NCBI GenBank assembly: GCA_021521415.1
Contig: JAIQDT010009054.1
Location: 1-64,000 of the forward strand
Direction of reading: 5' to 3'
DNA length: 64,000 nt
DNA from: Bidens hawaiensis
Taxonomy: Eukaryota > Streptophyta > Magnoliopsida > Asterales > Asteraceae
Of the stretch, positions 44,530-55,059 are shown one piece after another. Position 1 is the stretch's first letter. Every line of letters begins with the position of its first letter. The notes below the pieces were generated by a model that saw only the letters and a program-made list of their open reading frames with translations, did no database searches and was not told the DNA's origin. A program made the translations under genes and the position numbers.

Positions 44530-45480
44530 ATACCAGATCAAGTTTTCAAGATGAGGTGTCAAACTCTGATGGAACATGTAAGACGACCTTTCGTGCTCAT
44601 TGCAAAGATTGATGTTTCAACCTGCATTATGGCCCTATTTAGCTTGACATGAAACTACAAATTCTCGAGCATATTGAAATTCAGAGTATGCGGAGTAGAT
44701 ACCTCTTCAAAGGACCCACCACCATAATTACCATTTACTGTTTGTCCGTGATCACCCATAACCAAAGGCAAAGTATTTTCATGCAGACTGTCTTTACCCG
44801 ATTGGCTCTGCAGCACTTCAACAACTTTCTGAAGTAGAATGTTGGCATCAAATATCAATTTTATACCACATAATTTCATGCAACCTGATTTGCAAAAGGA
44901 CATACCTCTAATTGTTTATTATATTGTTGCAGTTTATCAATCATTTGACTTGAATCAACACCAAATATATGACCAACATGATCCTAAATCAATAAAACAA
45001 ATTAGCACCATGCTCATTGTCTTATCATTACAAAAAAATATAGATATTTGGGTATGATCATCAAATATATTTCCCAATTGAGAGGCATACCAAGCCAAGA
45101 AAACGTGCTATAAAAACACCCTAATCATCACCAAACAAGGTTGGAACTAGGTGATTGATGCAACCATTATCTACCTACCAAATAAATCACTGTATACGCA
45201 CCAATAAATCTAAAGTCAAGTGCAGTAACATATTAAACCATGTATATAAAGGATACCGTATCAAGATCTTCAACATTAGAAAGGGGTAGGTATATGACTA
45301 ACTAAAGTGACGATGAAACAACTGTGTCCATGTAGCATCTCCCATCATCACTACTCGTTTTCCATTTCAAACAAGCTGTAAACAGTATGCATATTAACCC
45401 ATATAAAGATCAAAAACAAGATATCTAGATAGAATAATATTTATCCGATATGGCGGGTCATGCTCTGTATTTTGTTTCAT
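44530..45480 (-). pseudogene. Captured PIG-O-like gene fragment (GPI ethanolamine phosphate transferase 3)
   Basis: On the minus strand several exon pieces in the right order match the plant PIG-O family: VVMMGDATWTQLF (about 45350-45300), NVEDLDT (about 45270-45240), DNGCI (about 45175), DHVGHIFGVDS (about 44985-44955), a VMGDHGQTVNG and GGGSFEEV exon (about 44860-44690) and ETSIFAMS with PSEFDTSS (about 44620-44530). GT donors and AG acceptors separate them, so genomic DNA rather than cDNA was captured. Stops and a frameshift (near 45285) show decay. The metal-binding GDHG motif is from the phosphodiesterase-like catalytic domain, which in the ER adds ethanolamine phosphate to GPI anchors. 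No function is expected here. Confidence 0.8.
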
Positions 45481-45489
45481 GTACATTGA

Positions 45490-46690
45490 GCTGCAAAAAT
45501 ATAACGAATAATTAAATGAAAAAACATCAGTTAGGTGTGTGCAGAACTCAAGATTAGAATTTGGTTAAACTCATGCTCACAATCATTTAAAATAACTACA
45601 AAATAGCGAATCCTGAACAAACTCTATACATTTTGAAACCAAAACTCCAAGTACAGCCCTATTTTTTTATAAAACTTATTTGATGCATACAGATCGCCAT
45701 TTGTAGATATTAAACATTTTCATTAAAACCTAACATTCGATTTAAATTCAGTGCAAAACATATCTTGATTTTGGTTAGTTTAAAATCAGTGCAACCCATA
45801 CCTCCATCACTAGCTTGACCATCACCTCAGTCACCAATATGACCACCACCTTTCCCAATACCTCGAATACTTCATAGACCACTACATTGACTACTAAATT
45901 GAACACTATCTTGACCACCAGACCACCCAGCACATCGACTACCAGTTTGAACACTACCTCGACCCATAGTGCGTGCCATGATAACTACAACAAAAACATA
46001 ATTCAGATTCAACAATCACTGAATCTCTAGATTCGTCTCTAAAACCCTAGAATGCGTAAACAGTAGACGAACATCAATTCAAATCCGATTCAGATCCAAC
46101 AATCTGAATCACTATATTTAACTCACAATAAACCACCAACATTACAAATCAATCAATTATAACACACATTATGTGATTATTGAAAATACATATAACCAGC
46201 CTACTGAAAATTTAACCGATATAAACCTAATTGTAGCAACAGAACACTTAGTACCTAAAATCAAAATTAATTCATGTCAATTCTGAATCTAGCAAACCTA
46301 ATTAACCTAGAAGTGATGAGAAAACAAACCAGACGAATTAACCGACGAAGCGGTGGAGAAGATGTTTTACGGCAGCGAAGATCGTCAGAGCGATGTTTTA
46401 CGGCACCGGAGATCGTCGGAGCGAAGAAGTGGTGGATATGATCGTCGGACAGATGCTTGGGGCAGTTACTCAGTTAGGTTAGAATACTATTATACTTTTA
46501 AATAGTATAATAATAATATGCAGATAATATAATATTTATATGATTCCTTCGCCCTGGAATACTGATTCTACAGGCCTTAGCACCCATGCTCGAGTTCTAT
46601 TAGCAGCATCAGATGCTATAATTTTTTTTAGCAGGTATTGTAAACTAATCTGATAAGTCAAAGATTGACCCAGTAGGTCTGGATTGGACA
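45490..46690. other. CACTA interior, unassigned
   Basis: On the minus strand, near 45980-45800, an ATG opens a Gly/Ser-rich frame (MARTMGRGSVQTGSR) that soon hits stops; it may be the first exon of a captured or transposon-related gene. A GGAGATCGTC/GAAGATCGTC-type repeat is at 46350-46450. Nothing else is recognised. Confidence 0.35.
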
Positions 46691-47150
46691 AGAGTAGTGG
46701 TGTAGCCGAACAGTGACTTAGCTCGACTACGCTCGAGCTAAGCTTGTTTTGACGTACTCGAGCTCGAGCAGGGTTCATTTTGAGCCCTTTTCTAAAGCTC
46801 GAGCTTTACACTACGGTTATTAAGGCTCTACGTGCACAAATGATCTTCCCAAACAAAGCTTGGCTTGAACTAAATGATCTGTAATTGAGGCTCGGGCTTT
46901 ATCAGACTCGGCTTGTTTCAAGCTTTTTGTTAATTGATCCAATAATTAAATAATTTCAAAAGTGTTAATTGAATAAAGACAATGCAAAAGGCCCCATATT
47001 TTTTATTTTGGTGTTGCTTAGGGGTGCAAACGAGCCGAGCTGAACCGAGCCCTAGCTCAACTAGGCTCAAGCTTGGCTTGTTTAACTTTCACAGAGACCG
47101 GCTCGTATAACCAACTAGGCTTGTTTAACTTTCAATTATTTATGAACTGA
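46690..47150. repeat. Fragments of hAT-like GAGCTCGAGC repeats
   Basis: TAGGGGTGCAAACGAGCCGAG at 47019 is a typical hAT-family terminus. Around it and in 46690-46930 are GCTCGAGCTCGAG, AGGCTCGGGC and AAGCTTGGCTTG words. These look like two decayed copies, without a matching second terminus or target duplication. Confidence 0.45.
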
Positions 47151-47499
47151 AACATATATTATATAAACATTTGATTTTGTCATTCAGCCAGCGTTTTGCC
47201 ATATTTGGCCTAAGAGAAAGCAGATGCATATTTGGGAGGCCTATAAGGTAATTTTAATAGTTGTGAGGCTTAATAAAATAATTTGTAACTGTTTTAATAT
47301 ATATAAAAAACAAGTAATTTCAATTTACTCTTGGATAATCATTTTTATATAGAATTAATTAACTGATTTTCGGTTTAACAAACACTAAACACTGAAGTTA
47401 TCAAATGAAACACAATAAGGACAAACAGGATCAAAGATCAAGATTACAAACCAAAATCAAGATTACAGCTGCTTTTGCAGATGCGCACAATTTTGTAAA

Positions 47500-47900
47500 A
47501 TAAAAGGTTAAAAACTCCGACCGCTTAATCACCGGTTGCAAAATTTCCGACCGCCCTGGCCACCTAGCCACAGTTTGCAAAATCTCACTTGCTAAAAAAC
47601 TTCGACCGCTAGCCACCTGTTGCAAAAAAACTCCGACCTCCTAGCCACCGGTTGCAAAAAAACTCCGGTTGCAAAAAACTGCGACTACCTAGCCAACGGT
47701 TGCAAAAAAACTCCGATCGCCTAGCCAATGGTTGCAAAAAAACTCCGAGTAGCCAACGGTTGCAAAAAATCCGACCGCCTTGCCAACGGTTGCAAAAACT
47801 CCGACCACTTAGCCACCGAAAATTAACGGTTGCAAAAACTCCGATCGCTTAGCCACCATTTCAAGTAATTCACATTTTCGGTAGCAAATTTGCTAAATCG
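47500..47900. repeat. CACTA right subterminal repeats
   Basis: About ten units of roughly 30-40 bp share AACTCCGACCGCCTAGCCA and CGGTTGCAAAAA. They echo the left-end GCAACCG / TTGCGACC motifs and are the usual binding region for CACTA regulatory proteins (family knowledge). Confidence 0.78.
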
Positions 47901-49079
47901 GTCGCTAAATTTGTTACCGCTTTTACTCGGTAGCAAATTTTAGTAGCAATTGCTCAATTTTCTCGTAGTGTGAGTAGTAGGTTGACCAAGCAGGACAAGA
48001 GAAAATACGGGAGATGATATGAAAAATATGAGGAAACATGAAAAATATCCGGAGGGAGCGAGACTAAGGCGGCAATAAAATTTGTCGCATATTTAACGTT
48101 CGTGTGACAAAAAAAATTATTCTCCAATTTTTATATTTTCTTTTTAATTATTTTTTTAATTTACCGGAAAATCCAAATAAACAGAATCCATTGTTTTATA
48201 ACAAAACAACATTACCCAATGGATTGTACGTTAGTAATGTATGTCCATCGTTGCAGACTTACCAGCAACCAGGTAAGACTTGTTGGTAAACCATCGCTAA
48301 AGTAGTTATCAGTAAACCGTCGATTCCCTTGGTAAACTTATTGCCACTCTCATATTAAAGACGAAATATTATTACATACAGATCATCCTCGGTAACCACT
48401 AGTCCACTATCACCTACGAGTTACCGAGGGAAGTGTTCGTAGGTGATACTCTTTAGCTTATTAGTGTGCGTTTTTTTGTTTATAATTTTGTATCATATTT
48501 CATATACGCTATCAATATAGAGTTGCAAATGAGTAAAGTCATTTGTGAGCTACTCAATATTAGCTCGTTAGGATCTTGAATCGAGCCAAGCTGACCCGAA
48601 CTCAAATCTAAATTGTCAGCCGTTTAAATAAAATGAGAATCTATTTATGTGAAATGTCTTGGCTTATTATTCGTGCTAACAATTTATGTATATGAACGGA
48701 ATGAACCATCTTCACTAGGTTCAACTTATAACCATATAAACATCACAAAATCTAGCAATATAAATGTGATGAAAAATTTACTCAATTTACGGTTCACGCG
48801 ATGTTGGGTTAGGTCGGTATGGTTCACCACAAAGCTATGTTGCCATTTTTATATGAAAATCATATGATATATATCCAATTGTGTCGTGTTATTTATTATT
48901 TGTTAACAGCCAACATCATAAGATTAATTGCCTTCAATATTACATTCGTTGACGAGTTTTTCTTTATCATTTTAAGAGGTGGTGGTTTTAATTCTAGAAA
49001 CGGTACAAAATACAATTGGTCGTAAAATATAACAAAATTCTAAGTAATATAACACAGTGTTGAGAAAAAAAGACACAAT

Positions 49080-49864
49080 TAGAAAAATAAACAAAAACCA
49101 CAATGTTAAATAAAAAGACGCATGATCCGAACAAAAATTCTAAAATCTACAAGCTAGAATTGGAAAAGCAAAAACCTAAAATCTAATATCGTAGAAGTCA
49201 ACGAGACGGTTCTAGTGCTGCTAGTTTTAGTTGAATCGGAGTCCGTTGAGATCTTTCTTACAACTTTCTAAATTTTGAAAACTATGTGTTTGAACCCAAC
49301 TCATATGTTTTTTAAAAAGTTTATTGGATTATAATAATCCTAAATTTCACCTATTGGCCGGCGGTAAGCCTAACTTCAAAAATAATTTCTGGCAATCCCA
49401 ACTTTCGATCTACCCCCCCCCCCACCCCCACAAACAATTCCAAGCTAACGAAAGATTTGGCTAACTAGGCCGCCTATGTGATTGCTTATGTGTTAAAGAT
49501 GTATTGTGTGAAGGTCTAGTTGGCTTTAGATTCAGAACTGGTATTGCAGTTAATGTCGGTGGTTTTGGTTGAGTTAAACCTGATGCTTTGGAGGTCATCG
49601 GAAAAATCTTCTAGCCATGGTGGTAACAATGAAACATTATCAAGGTTAACTGGTAAGGACGATGGTGGTGGTGGCGGCGGCGACGGAGGGTGGCCGGCAG
49701 CGGCGATGGTTGTATAACGTTTTACTTCGAGGATAAAGTTCACTCAGTTCATGGAATAAGATATGAATGAAGAGGAGTGAGGCCCATCTTTAGCACATAA
49801 GTAGCCAATATCCAATAATGTATTTAACACGTCAACGGTCTAGCTCATAAAAAATAAACAATGT
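49080..49864. other. No supported gene
   Basis: There is a C-homopolymer run near 49412-49430 and a GGTGGTGGCGGCGG stretch near 49665-49690. A 75-codon minus-strand frame (49743-49516) has a Pro run and the text LPPWLEDFSDD, but I cannot assign it. Confidence 0.4.
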
Positions 49865-50865
49865 TGTCTGTTTGGTATGAGGTAATGAAATGGACGAAAG
49901 AATGGAATGAACGTAGTAATGGAATGAACGTAGTAATGGAATGGAGTTATTACCATTAAAATTATATGTTTGGTTACCACATGAGAATAAAATGAATCAT
50001 TACTTTGTGTTGTTTCATAGGCAGGAAAAAAAAAGAAAAATAAAATTAAAATGGTAATGAGTGGTGGTGGACATGGTGGGAGGTAGGTGACCATCGTGGC
50101 ATTAACAGTGGTGGGGTGTGATGGTGGTTGGCGGTGGCGGGTGGTGGTGGGTGATGAGAGATAATGGTTCTTGGAGGTTGGTGGCGGCGTTAACGGTGGT
50201 GGTGGGTGACATGGTGGGCGGCAGTCGGTGGTGGTGAGGGGCGGGGATGATGGCTGATGGAGGCGACGACGGTTGGCGGTGGTGGGTAGTTATCATAATC
50301 GCGATAGTTGGTAGCAGTGGGTGGTGGTGGTAGTAATGGCGACGGTGGCTAGCGACGGTGATGGTGGGTGAAAGAGAAAATGGAATGAAAAAAAAACAGA
50401 GAATGTGATGTGGATGGAATGAAATTGGGGTGTTTTAGCATTCCCAATGGATTCTCTAAATTATGTGAGAGGGGTTCTCTATTTTTTAGAGATGGTTAAA
50501 AGTGGTTGTGAAAGAAGGAGAGAGAAAAAGTTAGTATTCATGGTTAAATTTCGAGACACACATTGTTCATCTCTATAATTTTTTAATGTTTTTTAAAGTG
50601 GTTGTGAGTGAATGAGAGAGAAAATGTAATGATAAAAGTATAAAAAATATTATTTTATTGAAAATGAGAGAGAAAAGATGATATTTTTAGTGTAATTATA
50701 GAGATGGAGATGAAGAATGGATTGAGAATGCTTAGGGGGATGGAATGGACTAGGTAATATGTCATTCCATTCCTTTGATCAACCAAACACACTTTTCTCG
50801 ATTCCCTTACGATTGGCTATTCCATTCCGCTCTTCATTCTTACATACTAAACGCTACCTTAAAGT
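49865..50865. mobile_element. Possible MITE-like element with TGTTTGGTATG-type ends
   Basis: The left end GTCTGTTTGGTATGAGG and the reverse complement of the right end, GTAGCGTTTAGTATGTAAG, are loosely similar, with AATGGAATG words at both sides. The interior includes a TGG-rich stretch (50050-50390) and a smaller MITE. There is no clear target duplication, so the ends are tentative. Confidence 0.35.
50437..50732. mobile_element. Small MITE, 296 bp
   Basis: The ends are AGCATTCCCAATGGATTC and, reverse-complemented, AGCATTCTCAATCCATTC (15 of 18). The interior has GAGAGAGAAAA-type units in duplicate. No target duplication is obvious. There is no coding capacity. Confidence 0.55.
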
Positions 50866-51627
50866 TTTGTTAGCGAAGGACTGTTATAGGAAAATAGGTT
50901 GAACATTGAGATTGCCAGTAATTATTTTTAAAATTTGGCTTAGCGTCAACCAATAGGTGAAAGTTAGGATAATTACAATCTAATAAACCATTTTTAAAGG
51001 GGGGAAATACCATAAAAAACCACATATTTTATGTATTTACTCATAAAAGTCCCTCTACATTTTTTTGCATATATGTAACATCCCGAAATTTCCAAGTAAT
51101 ATTAATTATATTACTTAATATTAGAGAGAAAGTTTACTCGGGTTATTAGGAAATAAATAACAGAATAGGAGTTGGTATGAATCGGGCTAGTGTTGGGTAA
51201 TGGATGCGGGTTGTGGACTTGGATTATTTGAGATGGGTTAAATGAGAATGGGATTTAAGGGATATAAATATCCCCTAAACCCAAAATATCTTCATTCTCA
51301 CCCTACACCCTAAAACTCCTAACACACACATACACACACATTCTAACCGATCAAGATTCGAAGCCGAGACCCGAGATTTTGTTGATAGATCTGAGTTGGT
51401 AAGGTAAGAACAAATCCAACAAAGCTAATATTACTGAAAATGGTTAGGATTGGAAGGGTTAACCGGACCCGAAACCCAAACTGCCCAAATCGGACCCCTA
51501 AAATGTCGATTTTAGGCCGATTTGATGGTTGGGATTTGTAGGCGCCGATCATACGATTCCGTGGGTACCAAAATCGAGTTATTTGGCTAAGAAACGAAGG
51601 ATTTATGGGCAAACAGATCTGCAGCGC

Positions 51628-52030
51628 GATAACTTCGCCTGCAAGATTAAGTTCGCCTGATGAACTTCGCCTTCAAGCGTAACTTCGCCTTCAAGCGTAA
51701 CTTCGCCTAAGGATAACTTCGCCTACGGCCAAGTTCGCCTAAGGATAACTTCGCCTGAAGCCAAGTTCGCCTAAGGATAACTTCGCCTGAAGCCAAGTTC
51801 GCCTAAGGATAACTTCGCCTGAAGCCAAGTTCGCCTAAGGATAACTTCGCCTGAAGCCAAGTTCGCCTAAGGTTTAACTTCGCCTGAAGCCAAGTTCGCC
51901 TAAGGATAACTTCGCCTGAAGCCAAGTTCGCCTAAGGTTTAACTTCGCCTGAAGCCAAGTTCGCCTAAGGTTTAACTTCGCCTGAAGCCAAGTTCGCCCG
52001 AGGTTTAACTTCGCCTGAAGTGAAGTTCGT
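51628..52030. repeat. 32-bp tandem array in the solo LTR
   Basis: About a dozen units are built on AACTTCGCCTGAAGCC and AAGTTCGCCTAAGGAT, giving a 32-bp period with a 16-bp half period. Unit variants (AAGGTTT for AAGGAT) suggest several rounds of expansion. Confidence 0.9.
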
Positions 52031-52121
52031 TTAGAAAATAAATTAAAAATCTGATGAAAAATGTGTTAAGACAGTTAATGGAAATAAAATTTTTCCAAGC
52101 TGACCTGGCAGCTCGACCCCA

Positions 52122-52196
52122 CCAAGGGGCTCTGCCCCTTGGACCCTGCTAGGGGCTGCAGCCCCTAGACCCCGCTGCCAGGGGCGCTGCCCCCAG
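52122..52196. repeat. Three consecutive GC-rich palindromes in the solo LTR
   Basis: CCAAGGGGCTCTGCCCCTTGG (52122-52142, split as CCAAGGGGC and GCCCCTTGG arms), then CTAGGGGCTGCAGCCCCTAG (52149-52168, a perfect palindrome), then a GGGGCGCTGCCCC hairpin. The surrounding DNA is AT-rich. They would form strong RNA hairpins. The role is unknown. Confidence 0.85.
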
Positions 52197-52658
52197 ACCC
52201 CCGTTCGTTGTGGGTCATATAAAGATAGAAATACATTATGAGAAGTGATAGTTAATTGATACGTATACTTGTTATACAGTCAGCCGTGCACAATTGAAGA
52301 AAGGAATTACGATTAACGGTGAACGTAACCGTGTTCAGGTGAGTTTCTAGCCCCATTTATGTGTTACGTTTTCGGGGCTGTGTGCATACTCGATGTGAAG
52401 TGTGAATACACTTACTTTAAGTGGTAAGTGTATGCTATAGATGTTATATGAGGTATATATTTATAATGCTTGTCGGTACGTGAACGATCTTCGGATATTG
52501 CACGTATCGCCAAGGATAGTGATTGCCAAGTGGTTGATAGTGTGTATGAATGTTGTGATGTGACTTGTTCACTACGTAAATACTAAACTAATATGAGTGT
52601 GACCAAGGCAGGTTGAGGTAGAGTGTGTTAGAAGTAGCAGGAGTCTAGTAAGGGTGTT

Positions 52659-52873
52659 AGTGGCATAGCGTGAGTGCGTGATAGGGAAAGCCTATACGTG
52701 CCTTCGTTATTAAGTGGCATAGCGTGAGTGCGTGGTAGGGAAAGCCTATACGTGCCTTCGTTATTAAGTGGCATAGCGTGAGTGCGTGGTAGGGAAAGCC
52801 TATACGTGCCTTCGTTATTAAGTGGCATAGCGTGAGTGCGTGATAGGGAAAGCCTATACGTGCCTTGTAATTA
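52659..52873. repeat. 54-bp tandem array, four copies
   Basis: Units start at 52659, 52713, 52767 and 52821 with AGTGGCATAGCGTGAGTGCG and end CTTCGTTATTA. Copies differ at only one or two bases; the last lacks a few bases. The 18-residue repeat seen in a minus-strand open frame is a by-product. Confidence 0.93.
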
Positions 52874-54238
52874 AGTGGCTAAGCTGTAGGGGTAATTAAG
52901 TGGTTAAATAGTGGCATGTTAGACAGTGGACTATGTGTCTTCGGATACGTATATATATTGTATGAAGTGGTTGTATGATAAGTTGCTTGATTTACTAGAA
53001 CTCACTCAGCGTAGCTGACTTTTAGTATGCACGCAGGTGAGCTGATTATAGAGTTAGCATGAGGATGACACACGGCATGGATTGAACGGCTGGCATCTGA
53101 AGAAAGAAGTAAAGATGTTATATAAAGTTTTGTGTTATGGTATCAAAGAAAAGATTTAATGTTTTGTAACAAATGATTGATGTTTTATATTCCGCGAAAA
53201 GTTTTAATAAACTCTGATTTGAAGAACTGTGTTTATGAGTAAATCCGACGCTAAAGTAGGGTCACCGGGTTCGGGACCTTACAATATAAGGTCCCTATAC
53301 TTGATATTTTTTAACAAAAATATAAAATGACCTGCAATAATAGCCTGTTAATAATTATTAAATTAAAAGAAATTTATCTCTATCTCCAGTCACCTTCACC
53401 ATCATACCTCAGGCCTCTCTACCTTACCACCATACCCGTTTCTCTGATCATAGTGTTCTAGCCTTCCCTTTCGTCTTCAAATTGTCATTTTTTATATATA
53501 TAATTAATAGCAGATTCCTTTGCTTGCCATTTTGATGTTTATATTTGATTCTTTGTCAGAGTGACTCAAATCACGGAAATATAGTAGGTGTTAAGATTAT
53601 GTTGATGCTATTTGGCAAAAGGATTCAAAGATATATTTCTCTGGAAATTAAATGCATAAATAGCCAACTGTGTATGTATACATATTAACTGGAGTTCTGA
53701 GTTGAATACGGCTTCTTGTGAAAAATTGGGGCTATTTGAAGAAAGTCTGAACTAATTAGGGGAAAAATGGTATTTGTCTATTGACGGCTACGTATTTCTG
53801 ACTATCCTATAATTCCACTGTTGTTGTTCAGCCTCGTTTACTCAACTCTTCCCACCCCTCTATCACTCGAATACATTTCTAGATTCATTCATTCTCTATA
53901 TAATAGGACAATACTTTTTATATAAAGCATTCAAATGTACATAGACCTGGCATTCTAGCCAAACTTTACATTCATTCCATTACTAACCTATCAATCGGAG
54001 TATCGTGATTCATGGTGGTATGGTGTAGTTCACCGGAGATAGAGATGGTAAATTAAAAACAAAAACAAAAATTTCTTTTAATTTAATAATTATTAATTAA
54101 TAGGCTATTGGAGGTCATTTCACATTTTTGTTCAAAAATACAAGTACAGGGACTTTAATATGTAAAAAAAATATAAAGAAATTTTTATGAACAAATACAG
54201 AAAGTATGTTGGTTTTTTGTATCTTTTGCAATTTTAAA

Positions 54239-55055
54239 AAAGGAACATCCTAGCACCTCTTTCAATACCTCCACCGTGGAAAGTTGGAATTACCAATTCA
54301 ACTCAAAATACATTTGTCAATTAAAATAATTTAAGATAACAAGATTTCTTTAAGGACAATGTTAACAAGAAGAAATTTTGACGTAAAACACTCAAAATAT
54401 TGTTTGATTTTGTACTCAAACAAAGTTATATGAATATCAATAAAGCATAGAATATTGCTTTTCTAAAAGAGATTTGAGATGCTTGAATAAGAAGCTACGA
54501 TCATTTTCTTGTTCAAAATTTGTAATATCCTTGAAATCACCGAAAAGAAACCTCCTACATTCTATGAAAGTGCTTTCAACTAACTCAGGGCCCTAAAATG
54601 ATCGTAAATCGTAATACTTATGTATATCTTAGCATGTTTCTACGAAGTTTGCATCGCTTTCATGTGTTCAATGACCAATAAAGTATTGTGAATTACATAA
54701 AAAGTTCGATCAGGCCAATCCTTGTAATAGTATAACCAAAACGTGTGTGAAGTATTTATTGATTGTTCTAGTTCAATGACTTTATGCAAATATAGTAACA
54801 TTTAAATGCCACTTTATTAGGTATATATTCAAGAATCGTGAAAGTTGTTATGAGTTATTTTATTAGGGCCTCTAAACAGGATATATTTTGTTTATTGGAC
54901 ATTTGCATGTTAATTTTCAAGGGCGTATTCTTTTGGGGAGAAAATTTTATGTGAATGTAAAGTCAATAGTCAATTATGAGAAGAGGAATACTATTTTCAG
55001 GCCCACATGTTAACCAACAAGTTGTCTTGGATCAATCACTAGTATCGCAGTCATT
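54239..55055. other. No supported gene
   Basis: AT-rich DNA without a domain-bearing frame, repeat pair or RNA gene that I can recognise. Confidence 0.4.
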
Positions 55056-55059
55056 TTTA

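Larger units (their letters stand above)
33054..47970. mobile_element. CACTA (En/Spm-type) element, 14.9 kb, non-autonomous, with nested cargo
   Basis: The left end is CACTACTAGAAAA; the right end, reverse-complemented, is CACTACGAGAAAA (12 of 13). The flanks duplicate TGA (33051-33053 and 47971-47973), the 3-bp size of CACTA elements, and the uninterrupted copy A of the host repeat confirms the empty site. Both ends carry GC-richer subterminal repeats around GCAACCG / TTGCGACC. Inside I find no TNP2/TNPD-like transposase. Instead there are fragments of a host GPI-anchor gene, short fragments of possible other exons and an Athila-like retroelement. Transposition would need an enzyme supplied in trans. 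Confidence 0.9.
32566..49079. repeat. Unnamed 1.6-kb repeat, copy B, split by the CACTA element
   Basis: The left part is 32566-33053 and the right part 47971-49079. Together they align with copy A (13521-15110). Removing the insert and one TGA gives about 1.6 kb, the same length as copy A. Confidence 0.87.
51074..53283. mobile_element. Solo LTR, 2210 bp
   Basis: It begins TGTAACATCCCGAAATTTCC and ends GTTCGGGACCTTACA, the TGTAAC..TTACA ends common in plant gypsy LTRs. The flanks duplicate ATATA (51069-51073 and 53284-53288). No internal region or second LTR is present, so the full element was probably removed by LTR-LTR recombination. It sits inside the left inverted repeat of the Mutator-like element. 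Confidence 0.9.
50999..54229. mobile_element. Mutator-like non-autonomous element with long inverted repeats, split by a solo LTR
   Basis: Left sequence 50999-51073 plus 53289-53410 is complementary to 54229-54010: both read inward through AAAAACCA-CATA, TTCATAAAA/CTCATAAAA, AAAGTCCCT, ATACTTG/GTACTTG, AATGACCT, CAATA and ATAATTATTAAATTAAAAG. The inverted repeats are about 200 bp. The flanking 9-mers ATTTTTAAA (50990-50998) and AATTTTAAA (54230-54238) agree at 8 of 9, the Mutator target size. The middle is non-coding. Confidence 0.65.

Noticed and set aside
49516..49743. Pro-rich minus-strand frame as a gene fragment
   Set aside because: The Pro run derives from a GGTGG repeat, and the remaining 40 residues match no family I can name.
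51628..52030. Could the 32-bp array be a CRISPR array?
   Set aside because: Units are head to tail with no unique spacers of constant length, in a plant LTR.
52628..52828. Minus-strand frame with 18-residue perfect repeats
   Set aside because: It is the 54-bp tandem array (54 = 3 x 18) read through; there is no start context or flanking coding sequence.
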